From Gaiella occulta (GTDB lineage: Bacteria; Actinomycetota; Thermoleophilia; Gaiellales; Gaiellaceae): DNA of 64,000 nt. Shown piece by piece: positions 50,139 through 57,858 of the stretch. The position numbers and the translations under genes were made by a program. The DNA lies in assembly GCF_003351045.1 (NCBI RefSeq), contig NZ_QQZY01000003.1, positions 62,001 through 126,000 on the forward strand, written 5' to 3'. Each line of letters begins with the position of its first letter. Position 1 is the first letter of the stretch. The notes under the pieces are model-generated. The model ran no database searches, had not been told where the DNA came from, and saw nothing but the letters and a program-made list of their open reading frames with translations.

Positions 50139-50909
50139 ATGTCGGCGCGGCTCACCGGAAGAGTCACCGTCGTGACGGGCGGAGCGTCGGGCCTCGGCCG
50201 CGCGATCGCCGTCCGCTTCGCGGACGAGGGCGCTCACGTGGTCGTCGGCGACGTGAGGCGCGACCCGGTCGAGGGAGGTGCGGAGATCGCCGAGATCCTC
50301 GGCGAACGCGGCCACTTCGTCGAGACGGACGCCTCACGCTGGGACGACGTGGACCGCCTCGTCACGTCGGCGGTCGACCGCTACGGCCGGCTTGACGTGA
50401 TGGTCTGCAACGCCGGTGTCGCCGGCAGGTGGTCGAAAGGGCTGCTCGAGACGACCGAGGAGGACTGGGACGCGATCATGGCCGTCAACCTGCGCGGCAC
50501 GTTTCTCGGCACGAAGCGCGCGGTCGGCGAGATGCTCGTCCAGGAGCCGATCGGCGAGGTGCGCGGCCGCGTCGTCATCATCTCGTCCCAGCACGGGATG
50601 GTCGGCCCGCCCGGGCACGTCGCCTACGCGGCGAGCAAGGGAGGTGTCGTCAACTTCGTCCACCAGGTCGCAGTCGACTTCGGCCGTCTCGGCGTCCTCG
50701 TCAACGCCGTCGCCCCGGGCAAGATCCTCACGGGCAATCCGGCGGGCATGCGTTCCGAGCTGCTCGAGTACTCACATGCCCGTACGCCGTTCCACCGGCT
50801 CGGCCGCCCGGAGGACGTGGCGGGGGCCGCGCTCTTCCTCGCCTCCGACGACGCGGGCTACGTGAGCGGCATCAACCTCCTCGTCGACGGCGGCTGGATG
50901 GCCTACTGA
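50139..50909 (+). CDS. short-chain dehydrogenase/reductase
   Basis: A 256-residue NAD(P)-dependent SDR. TGGASGLG is the cofactor loop, CNAG the structural motif, and the catalytic Ser and Tyr-Lys are in IISSQHG and YAASKGG. The ending INLLVDGGWMAY is typical of sugar and polyol SDRs. The stop overlaps the next ATG (TGATG). With the enolase-superfamily and HIBADH-like genes it forms a three-gene sugar-acid-type operon. Confidence 0.92.
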   Translation: MSARLTGRVTVVTGGASGLGRAIAVRFADEGAHVVVGDVRRDPVEGGAEIAEILGERGHFVETDASRWDDVDRLVTSAVDRYGRLDVMVCNAGVAGRWSKGLLETTEEDWDAIMAVNLRGTFLGTKRAVGEMLVQEPIGEVRGRVVIISSQHGMVGPPGHVAYAASKGGVVNFVHQVAVDFGRLGVLVNAVAPGKILTGNPAGMRSELLEYSHARTPFHRLGRPEDVAGAALFLASDDAGYVSGINLLVDGGWMAY

Positions 50910-52099
50910 TGAAGATCGTCGACGCGAAGACGTTCGTGGTCGGCAACCCGCCGCCCTCGTACGGCGGCCGCTACTTCGTATTCCTGAAGCTGGTCACGGA
51001 CGCGGGCGTGGAGGGCGTGGGGGAGGTGTACGCCGCGACGTTCGGCGCTCACACCGTCGCGCGCATGGTCGAGGACGTGTGCGGGCGCCACGTGATCGGC
51101 GCCGACCCAGGGCGGATCGAGCAGCTCTGGCGTGACGTCTACTCGCGCGGCTACACGCAGCGGCCCGACGTCTCCCTCGTCGCCGTGCTCAGCGGTATCG
51201 AGATGGCGTGCTGGGACATCGTCGGCAAGGAGCTCGACCGCCCCGTGCATGCGCTCCTCGGCGGCAGGGTGCGCGACAGGCTGCGCTCGTACAGCTATCT
51301 CTACCCGGCCGACGGCGACACGGCCGACGTGTACCGCGACCCGGACACCGCCGCGCAGCGCGCCGTCGAGTACGTGGAGCAGGGGTTCACAGCGGTCAAG
51401 TTCGACCCGCTCGGCGACTACGCGACCTTCGATCCGCGCCAGCCGTCGCTCGAGGCGCTCGAGCGGACGGAGCGCTACGTTCGGCAGGTGCGCGACGCGG
51501 TCGGCGACCGCTGTGACCTGCTCGTCGGCACCCACGGGCAGCTCACCTCGTCCGGAGCGATTCGGCTCGCGAAGCGGCTCGAGCCCTACGACCCCCTCTG
51601 GCTCGAGGAGCCGACGCCGCCCGAGTCGCCCGAGGAGATGGCGCGGGTCGCGCGCGGCACCTCGATCCCGATCGCGACCGGAGAGCGGCTGACGACGAAG
51701 TACGAGTTCGCGCGCGTCCTCGCGACCGGGGCGGCGTCGATCCTGCAGCTCAACCTCGGTCGATCCGGCGGCCTGCTCGAGGGGCGGAAGATCGCCGCGC
51801 TCGCCGAGGCCCACTACGCCTCGATCGCGCCGCATCTCTACTGCGGCCCGGTCGTCGGCGCCGCCAACATCCAGCTCAGCCTCTGCGTGCCGAACTTCCT
51901 CATGCTGGAGGGGATCCACACGTGGGGCGGCTTCCACGCCGAGATCCTGAAGAAGCCGATCGTGTGGGAGGGTGGCTACGTGCTCCCGCCGGCCGCGCCC
52001 GGTCTGGGCGTCGAGCTGGACGAGGAGGTGGCGCTGCGTCATCCGTACGACGAGGATGCCCTCCACCTCGAAATGGTGTCGGGCGAGCCGGAGCCGTGA
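50909..52099 (+). CDS. enolase-superfamily (mandelate racemase-like) enzyme
   Basis: A 396-residue member of the mandelate racemase/muconate-lactonizing family, probably a sugar-acid dehydratase or lactone isomerase. The capping domain precedes a barrel with FTAVKFDPLG, LWLEEPTPPES, IPIATGERLTTKYEF (two metal Glu) and SIAPHLYCGPV (catalytic His). At the first metal position, where galactonate-type dehydratases show D-x-H-G, this protein has GTHGQ, and the region of the third catalytic Asp reads LNLGRSGG. The metal site may therefore be altered. Coupled to both neighbours. Confidence 0.88.
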   Translation: MKIVDAKTFVVGNPPPSYGGRYFVFLKLVTDAGVEGVGEVYAATFGAHTVARMVEDVCGRHVIGADPGRIEQLWRDVYSRGYTQRPDVSLVAVLSGIEMACWDIVGKELDRPVHALLGGRVRDRLRSYSYLYPADGDTADVYRDPDTAAQRAVEYVEQGFTAVKFDPLGDYATFDPRQPSLEALERTERYVRQVRDAVGDRCDLLVGTHGQLTSSGAIRLAKRLEPYDPLWLEEPTPPESPEEMARVARGTSIPIATGERLTTKYEFARVLATGAASILQLNLGRSGGLLEGRKIAALAEAHYASIAPHLYCGPVVGAANIQLSLCVPNFLMLEGIHTWGGFHAEILKKPIVWEGGYVLPPAAPGLGVELDEEVALRHPYDEDALHLEMVSGEPEP

Positions 52100-53007
52100 C
52101 CCGCGTCGGCTTCGTCGGGGTCGGCCATCTCGGTGCGCATCTGGCGCGCAGCATCCTGCATGCCGGATACCCGCTCGTCGTGCACGATCGCGACCGCGCC
52201 GCGGCGCAGCCGCTGGTCGACGCGGGCGCGACCTGGGCCGGCACGCCCCGTGAGACCGCGGCCGCGAGCGACTGCGTCATCACCTGCCTGCCCTCCCAGC
52301 GCGCGGTCACGGAGGTGGTATCCGGGCCTGACGGCCTCGTGGAAGGCATGCGCGCGGGGGCCGTCTGGATCGACATGAGCACGAACGACCGCCACGAGCT
52401 GCTGCGTCTCGCCGCGCTGCTCGCCGAGCGCGGCGTCGTAACGCTCGAGGCGCCCGTCACCGGTGGCGTGCACAAAGCTGCGGAGGGGGAGATCACGGTG
52501 CTCGTCGGCGGCGACGAGGAAGCCCTCCGCGCCCACCAGTCCCTGTTCGACACGGTCGGCGGCGCCGTCTTCCACGTCGGGCCGCTCGGCAGCGCCTCGG
52601 TGATCAAGGTGATCACGAACATGCTCGCGTTCGTCCACCTCGTCGCGGCGGGCGAAGCGCTCATGCTCGCCCGGCGCGCGGGACTCGACCTCGCCCAGTG
52701 CTACGAGGTGATCAAGGCGAGCTCGGGGAACAGCTTCGTGCACGAGACCGAGAGCCAGCTCATCCTCAACGGCAGCTACGACATCGGCTTCACCATGGAC
52801 CTGGCGGTGAAGGATCTCGGCTTCGCCCACGAGCTGGGGGACGAGCTCGGCGTCCCCCTCGAGCTCGCCACGCACGTCGAGCGGATCTTCGCCCGTGGCC
52901 GCGAGGCCTATGGCGGCCACGCGTGGTCGACGATGATCGTCAAGCTGCTCGAGGACGAGCTGCAGACCGACCTGCGGGCGCCCGGGTTCCCCGCGGCGCT
53001 GCAGTAG
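52096..53007 (+). CDS. 3-hydroxyisobutyrate dehydrogenase-family oxidoreductase
   Basis: A 303-residue beta-hydroxyacid dehydrogenase. VGFVGVGHLGAHLARSIL is the NAD-binding start, APVTGGVHKAAEGEITVLVG the substrate-binding motif and KVITNMLAF carries the catalytic Lys. Likely activities are 3-hydroxyisobutyrate or tartronate-semialdehyde reduction, which would fit the preceding sugar-acid enzymes. The GTG overlaps the upstream stop (GTGA). Confidence 0.92.
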   Translation: MTRVGFVGVGHLGAHLARSILHAGYPLVVHDRDRAAAQPLVDAGATWAGTPRETAAASDCVITCLPSQRAVTEVVSGPDGLVEGMRAGAVWIDMSTNDRHELLRLAALLAERGVVTLEAPVTGGVHKAAEGEITVLVGGDEEALRAHQSLFDTVGGAVFHVGPLGSASVIKVITNMLAFVHLVAAGEALMLARRAGLDLAQCYEVIKASSGNSFVHETESQLILNGSYDIGFTMDLAVKDLGFAHELGDELGVPLELATHVERIFARGREAYGGHAWSTMIVKLLEDELQTDLRAPGFPAALQ

Positions 53008-53008
53008 C

Positions 53009-53302
53009 TCAGCCCAGATCGGCCGCGGGCAGCGGCTCGACGCCGTGCGACGCGAGGGCAGCCGTCAGCGGCCCTGCCCACGAGCCGTCGTCGAGGAGCA
53101 CGACCTCGTAGCCGCTGCGCCGGTACTCGGCGACCTGCTCGGCGGTCTGCACGATCCATGCGTCGGCCGTCTCCTGCGACACCTCGGACGGCGGCAGCTG
53201 CATGACGCCGTACCCGCGCGCCCGCAGCGTCGCGAGGCTCCCCAGCAGGAGAGCGTCGGCGACGACGGCGACCTTCTCCGATCGCGGGTCGGTCGTCGTC
53301 AC
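53009..53302 (-). CDS. hypothetical partner of the TudS-related protein
   Basis: A 97-residue alpha/beta protein (KVAVVADALLLGSLATLRAR, EVSQETADAWIVQTAEQVAE, YEVVLLDDGSWAGPLTAALA). The GTG overlaps the upstream TudS-related gene by 4 nt, so the two products are made together. The strand-helix pattern resembles small Rossmann-like domains. No family is recognised. Confidence 0.65.
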   Translation of the reverse strand: MTTTDPRSEKVAVVADALLLGSLATLRARGYGVMQLPPSEVSQETADAWIVQTAEQVAEYRRSGYEVVLLDDGSWAGPLTAALASHGVEPLPAADLG

Positions 53303-53844
53303 GGGCCGTCGAGGAGGGCGACGAGGCGGGCGCGCTCCTCCTCCGGGTCGTAGTCGGGGAACCAGTGCCGGATCCCCGTGCGACGCGGCATCGGCAGCCC
53401 GCGGTCGGCGAGCTCGGCGGCGAGCTCCTCGAGGAAGATTCCCTCGCCGTCCACGAACTGCGTGTCGTCCGCGCCGATATTCGGCTCGCCGCCCCACGTG
53501 CTCGAGGACGGCTGGTACGAGACCCCCATCGTCGGGCTCGAGTCGACGCCGATCATGACGACGTCGTCGCCCGCCGACACGTGCGGCTCCATCGTCGCGG
53601 CCACCGTCCGCGCAAGGCGCCGACAGTGGGCGCGGAAAAGGGGCGTATCCGCCTGCTCGCGCACCCACCAGAAGCGCCGCACGCCGCCGAAGGCGAGCTC
53701 GGGGCACGGCATCTGGCGGATCACCCAGCCGCGCTCGACGAGCAGGTCGATCACGGGATCCCACATCGCCGGTGTCTTCGCGCCGCCGAGCGTCTTCGCG
53801 TTCTGGTTGAGGAGGCAGTGCGCGAGGAACGCGACGTGCGCCAT
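53299..53844 (-). CDS. TudS-related (DUF523-like) putative desulfidase
   Basis: A 181-residue protein whose motif order matches the 2-thiouracil desulfidase group: AHCLLNQNAKTLGG at the N-terminus, MPCPELAFGG, FRAHCRRLARTV and VVMIGVDSSPTMGV. TudS uses three cysteines to hold a [4Fe-4S] cluster that takes sulfide from thio-nucleobases; here Cys occurs in the first, second and third of these segments. The family assignment is from motif recall. Nucleobase or hydantoin genes nearby fit a role on thiolated heterocycles, which is inference. Confidence 0.65.
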   Translation of the reverse strand: MAHVAFLAHCLLNQNAKTLGGAKTPAMWDPVIDLLVERGWVIRQMPCPELAFGGVRRFWWVREQADTPLFRAHCRRLARTVAATMEPHVSAGDDVVMIGVDSSPTMGVSYQPSSSTWGGEPNIGADDTQFVDGEGIFLEELAAELADRGLPMPRRTGIRHWFPDYDPEEERARLVALLDGP

Positions 53845-53845
53845 C

Positions 53846-54814
53846 TCAGCTCCCGAAGTCGAGCAGGACCTTGCCGAGCTTGCCCGGCGCCTGGAGCCGG
53901 TCGAACGCAGCCGCGGCCTCCCCCGCCGGGAAGACCCGGTCGACGAGCGGGACGATCCGGCCCGAGGCAAGGTGCGGCACGACCTCGCGGGCGAACGCCT
54001 GTACGGCGGCGGCCTTCTCCTCGAGCGGCCGGGCGCGCAGGACGGTGCCCATGACGTGCGCGCGACGGCCCATCAGCTTGCGCAGGTCGAGCGGTGCTTC
54101 GGTGCCCGCCCCTGTGCCCACGATCACGACCCGCCCCTTCACAGCGAGGGCGTCCAGGTCGGGGTCGAGGTTCGGCGCGCCGACGAGCTCGAGCACGACG
54201 TCGGCGCCGCCTGCGGCGCGGGCGCTCTCGACGAAGTCGGCGGGGGCGACGACGTCCGCGCCGAGAGCGGCGACCCGCGCCCGCAGGTCCTCCTGTCGCA
54301 CCGTCGCGAGCACGCGCGCTCCCGCAGTCGAGGCGATCTGGACGGCGGCCGTGCCGACGCCGCCGTTGGCGCCGTTGACGGCCAGGAGCTCACCGGGGCG
54401 CAGCGCCGCCTGCGACATGACGGCGTCGTGGGCGGTGACGAACACTTCGGGCACGGCCGCGGCGGCGAGGTCGTCGAGCCGGTCGGGCACCGGGGCGACG
54501 TGGCGCTCGTGCACGAGCACGCGGTCGGCGAGGCCGCCGCCGCCGACGATGCCGAAGACGCGGTCGCCGAGCGCGAACCGGCGCGCCGTCGGCCCGCACG
54601 CGGCCACCGTGCCGGAGACCTCGATGCCCGGCACGTCGGCCGGTGCCCCGGGAGGAGCCGGATAGCGGCCGGCCCGCTGGGCCAGGTCGGCCGGGTTCAG
54701 GGCCGCGTAGCGCACCGAGACGAGCACGTCGTCGCCCGTGGGGACGGGATCGTCCCGCTCCTCGAGGGCGACCACCTCGTTGCCGCCCGCCCCTGTGAAC
54801 ACGATGGCTCTCAT
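53846..54814 (-). CDS. quinone reductase-type medium-chain dehydrogenase
   Basis: A 322-residue zinc-free MDR enzyme (zeta-crystallin-like NADPH:quinone or enoyl reductase). RYAALNPADLAQRAGRYP, IEVSGTVAACGP and GDRVFGIVGGGGLADRVLV lie in the catalytic domain, and LLAVNGANGGVGTAAVQIA is the NADPH loop. No zinc-binding cysteines are present. The ATG overlaps the stop of the upstream membrane gene (ATGA). Confidence 0.9.
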   Translation of the reverse strand: MRAIVFTGAGGNEVVALEERDDPVPTGDDVLVSVRYAALNPADLAQRAGRYPAPPGAPADVPGIEVSGTVAACGPTARRFALGDRVFGIVGGGGLADRVLVHERHVAPVPDRLDDLAAAAVPEVFVTAHDAVMSQAALRPGELLAVNGANGGVGTAAVQIASTAGARVLATVRQEDLRARVAALGADVVAPADFVESARAAGGADVVLELVGAPNLDPDLDALAVKGRVVIVGTGAGTEAPLDLRKLMGRRAHVMGTVLRARPLEEKAAAVQAFAREVVPHLASGRIVPLVDRVFPAGEAAAAFDRLQAPGKLGKVLLDFGS

Positions 54815-55374
54815 GCAGTTCCCACAGCGTAGACGGGCGCCCGCAGGGCGGCGAGCGCTGCCGCGGCGGCACCGGCCAGCAGGGCCGCCGCGAGGAAGAG
54901 CATCGAGGCGGGGCGGGAGGCCGCCTCGAGGAGGTAGCTCCCAGCGGCGGTGGTCGCCGCGATGACAAGGTACTCGCGGCCGTTCCACACGATCGTCAGG
55001 TCGGGGCGCTCGGCCGGCGAGACGCGTGCGAGCGCCCCGCCCACGACGACGGGCCACACGCCGCTGCCGAAGAACGCAGCCGCCACGGTGAACGCCAGGT
55101 AGAGCCAGGCCGTGTGTGTCGGTAGGGGTAGCACCAGCTTGCCCGCGGCCATGGCCGCGAGCCCGAGTGCGACGCCCGACTCGGCGCGGCGGAGCGGCAC
55201 GGCAAGCAGCGCCCCGAGCGAGAAGGCGATCGTATTCGTGCCGATCAGCATCCCTGCGAGGAACGCTCCGCCCCCTCCGGCGAGGACGGTGAGCGGCAGC
55301 GCCACTGCGAGGTTCGCGTGCGAGACACCCGCCGCGAGCGCCGAGCAGGCGAGAGCGAGGCGGAGTTGCGTCAC
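54811..55374 (-). CDS. half-length MFS-like membrane protein
   Basis: A 187-residue hydrophobic protein from GTG 55374 with about six transmembrane segments (LALACSALAAGVSHANLAVA, FLAGMLIGTNTIAFSLGALL, and others) and the inter-helix segment ARVSPAERPDLTIVWN typical of the second half of major-facilitator transporters. Full-length members have twelve helices and about 400 residues, so this is half a transporter. It may be a truncated gene or a dimeric half-transporter. It overlaps the MDR gene by 4 nt. Confidence 0.6.
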   Translation of the reverse strand: MTQLRLALACSALAAGVSHANLAVALPLTVLAGGGGAFLAGMLIGTNTIAFSLGALLAVPLRRAESGVALGLAAMAAGKLVLPLPTHTAWLYLAFTVAAAFFGSGVWPVVVGGALARVSPAERPDLTIVWNGREYLVIAATTAAGSYLLEAASRPASMLFLAAALLAGAAAAALAALRAPVYAVGTA

Positions 55375-55409
55375 GTCACCGCACCCGAGATCAGGGACAG
55401 GCGCTGCCG

Positions 55410-56777
55410 TCACCCGATGCGGCCGGGCGGCCTCCATCCGCGTGGGGCGAGCCTCCCTCGACCCGGTTCCGCGGCGAGGGTGCCGTCCTCGACCACGATC
55501 TCGCCGCGGCTGATCGTCGTCACGGGGAAACCGCGCACGCGCATTCCCTCGTACGTCGAGTGGTCGACGTGCGAGTGCAGCGCGGGCGCCGACAGCATCA
55601 CCTCGCGGTCGGGGTCGAACAGGACGATGTCGGCGTCGAGCCCGGGCAGCAGCCGCCCCTTGGTGGGAAGCCCGAACACGTCGGCGGGACGGGTGCAGCA
55701 GACCTCGACCCACCGCTGCAGCGAGAGGAGGCCGGTGCGGACGCCGAGGTCGTGCACGAGCGCGAGGCGGACCTCGATCCCGCTCGTCCCGGGAGGAGGG
55801 ACGAGCTCACCTGCCGCGTCGCGGACCCGCCGGCGCGGGCCGTGGTCGGTCGAGACCACGTCCAGGGTGCCGTCGGCGAGGGCTCTCCACAGCGCGTCGC
55901 GGTGCCCTGCGTCCCGGAGCGGTGGGCTCACCTCGAACGCCGGTCCCGTGACCGGGTCGAGGATCGCCGACTCGTCCAGCACGAGGTAGTGCAGGCATGC
56001 CTCGCCGAATGCGGCGTCCCCGTGCCGCCGCGCCCGGCGTAGCTCCTCGACGCTCTCCGCGGCCGTGACGTGGTAGAGGAGGACGCGGGCCCCGGCCAGG
56101 CGGGCGAGTGCGAGCGCGCGGTGGCTCGCCTCCGCCTCCATCGAGGCCGGCCGTGCCGCCGCATGCCACTGCGGGCCGGAGCGCCCCAGCTCGAGCTGTT
56201 GCCGGACGAGCTCCTCGATCACCGCCTTGTTCTCGGCATGGACGATCGCGAGCCCACCGGCTGCCGCCACGTGCTGCATCCCGCGCAGGATGAGGTCGTC
56301 GCTGAGAGCCCACCCCTCGTAGCTCATGAAGAACTTGATCGTGGGGACCCCCGCTTGCACGACTTCGGGGATCTCGTCGATACGTTCGCGGCTCGGCTCG
56401 CGCGGGTTGACGTGGAAGCCGTAGTCGACGAGGCACTCGCCTTGCGCCTCGCCCTGCCGCCCCGCGAGCGCGGCGCAGAGGCGAACCCCGGGCTCCACCT
56501 GCACCTGGTCGAGGAACGTGGTGACGCCGCCGAACGCGGCGGCGACCGACCCTGTCCGGAACGTGTCGTCGTACGACCACTCGGCTCGCTCGGTGCGGAT
56601 GTGCACGTGCCCGTCGACGGCGCCCGGGACGACGAGCAGGCCGGTGGCGTCGAGCTCGCGCCGGCCACGGAGTCCGTGCCCGATCGCGGCGATCACCTCG
56701 CCGTCGACGGCGACGTCCATGACGGTGTCGATCCCTGGGCCGACGACGTGGCCGTTCCGGATCACGAGGTCGAACAC
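55410..56777 (-). CDS. dihydropyrimidinase/hydantoinase-type amidohydrolase
   Basis: A 455-residue cyclic amidase. The metal motif is VPGAVDGHVHIRT, the carboxylated Lys lies in PTIKFFMSYEGW, further ligands in AIVHAENKAV and LLYHVTAAESVEEL, and the catalytic Asp in VVSTDHGPR. These fit dihydropyrimidinase/D-hydantoinase/allantoinase. The start is GTG 56777. Together with the N-carbamoyl amidohydrolase and mmsA elsewhere in the window it could support reductive pyrimidine or hydantoin degradation. Confidence 0.9.
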   Translation of the reverse strand: MFDLVIRNGHVVGPGIDTVMDVAVDGEVIAAIGHGLRGRRELDATGLLVVPGAVDGHVHIRTERAEWSYDDTFRTGSVAAAFGGVTTFLDQVQVEPGVRLCAALAGRQGEAQGECLVDYGFHVNPREPSRERIDEIPEVVQAGVPTIKFFMSYEGWALSDDLILRGMQHVAAAGGLAIVHAENKAVIEELVRQQLELGRSGPQWHAAARPASMEAEASHRALALARLAGARVLLYHVTAAESVEELRRARRHGDAAFGEACLHYLVLDESAILDPVTGPAFEVSPPLRDAGHRDALWRALADGTLDVVSTDHGPRRRVRDAAGELVPPPGTSGIEVRLALVHDLGVRTGLLSLQRWVEVCCTRPADVFGLPTKGRLLPGLDADIVLFDPDREVMLSAPALHSHVDHSTYEGMRVRGFPVTTISRGEIVVEDGTLAAEPGRGRLAPRGWRPPGRIG

Positions 56778-56810
56778 GGTCGGCCTACGCTGCGGCGACG
56801 GGACCGGCAC

Positions 56811-57632
56811 CTACGGGCGGCGCGCGCCGAAGCTCGGTAGCCAGCCGGTCAGCTCCGACAGCTCGCGGCCCGCCGCGACGAGGTCGCCGACGATCGCCGG
56901 TCGCCGCTCGGGCGACATCCGCGACACGGGGATGCAGGTCGTGAGCGCGGCGATCGTCTGACCGGCGTTGTTGACGACAGGGACCGAGGCGGCGTAGAGA
57001 CCGATCGCCGTCTCCTCCCAGTTCTCCGCATACCCCTGCTCGCGCACCTCGGCGAGGATGGCGTGGAGCTCGGGCAGTCCGTTCAGCCGCCGTCCGGCGG
57101 GTGTCACCAACGGCCCGTTGCCGAAGAGCGCCTGCACGTCCTCCGGCGGCGCCGTCGCCAGCACGACGCGGCCGCTCGCCGAGGCAAAGGCGGGCGTCTT
57201 CGAGCCGACGTGCGTGACGAGCCGCACGGGGTGGGACGTCTCGGCGAGGGCGATGAAGAGCGACTCCCGGCCGTCCAGCACTGCGAGCGCGAGCGTCTCG
57301 TCGTGGCGTGCGAGGAACTCCGCGGCGACCGTGCGGAAGGCCGTCACGATCGGCAGGTCGGAGGACCGCGAGCCGAGCCGCAACGCGCGGATGCCGAGGT
57401 CGTAGCGCCCTTCGGTGTCGCGCACCGCCCAGCCACGGTCGAGGAGGACGGTGCAAATGCGGTGGATCGTGCTCTTGGCGGTGTCGAGCTCCCGTGCCAG
57501 CTCGGACATCGGCAGCGGCCCGCGCGCCGCGAGCAGGTCGAGGACGCGCAGCGTCGCCTGGACGCCGCTCGAGGCCGAGCGCGTCCCGACGGCGTCGGCC
57601 GGGTCGCTCGAGACAGGGGAGACGACCGTCAT
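56811..57632 (-). CDS. IclR-family transcriptional regulator
   Basis: A 273-residue regulator. The winged helix is residues 22-85 (QATLRVLDLLAARGPLPMSE, LARELDTAKSTIHRICTVLL), followed by the GAF-like effector domain with YDLGIRALRLGS and GYAENWEETAIGLYAASVPV. It diverges from the ABC importer operon and precedes the hydantoinase gene, so it probably controls both. The leaderless start is set by a TATTCT box 7 nt upstream. Confidence 0.93.
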   Translation of the reverse strand: MTVVSPVSSDPADAVGTRSASSGVQATLRVLDLLAARGPLPMSELARELDTAKSTIHRICTVLLDRGWAVRDTEGRYDLGIRALRLGSRSSDLPIVTAFRTVAAEFLARHDETLALAVLDGRESLFIALAETSHPVRLVTHVGSKTPAFASASGRVVLATAPPEDVQALFGNGPLVTPAGRRLNGLPELHAILAEVREQGYAENWEETAIGLYAASVPVVNNAGQTIAALTTCIPVSRMSPERRPAIVGDLVAAGRELSELTGWLPSFGARRP

Positions 57633-57639
57633 GCGCCCG

Positions 57640-57645
57640 AGAATA
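57640..57645 (-). promoter_or_regulatory. leaderless -10 box for the IclR gene
   Basis: TATTCT on the minus strand, 7 nt before ATG 57632. Confidence 0.55.
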
Positions 57646-57664
57646 GTCCCCTTCGTCGGCGCTG

Positions 57665-57692
57665 TCGAGAACGCCGGTCCAGATCGAGAACG
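57665..57692. repeat. direct repeat in the iclR/ABC intergenic region
   Basis: TCGAGAACG occurs at 57665-57673 and again at 57684-57692, 19 bp apart, upstream of the importer promoter. The spacing, near two helical turns, suggests an activator site. Confidence 0.4.
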
Positions 57693-57699
57693 AATGGGC

Positions 57700-57741
57700 T
57701 TGACCAGACCCCGCCCTACGTGGGATAAAGCGCCCTAGAAT
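57700..57741 (+). promoter_or_regulatory. promoter region of the ABC importer operon
   Basis: TTGACC at 57700-57705 with GATAAA 18 bp downstream, and a second -10-like TAGAAT at 57736-57741. Confidence 0.45.
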
Positions 57742-57755
57742 GGGACACTGGTCCA
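57741..57755. promoter_or_regulatory. candidate IclR operator
   Basis: TGGGACACTGGTCCA is a 15-bp imperfect palindrome (five of seven arm positions pair) immediately after the TAGAAT box, where a bound repressor would block transcription. Confidence 0.35.
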
Positions 57756-57858
57756 TCCACAGAACGGTTCGCGGCCTGTCTCGCGCCGCAACTTCCGTGC
57801 GCAGATCACGTCGCAAGCAGGTGCGGGTCAAGATTCCACGATGAAGGGAGGGAGTTGC

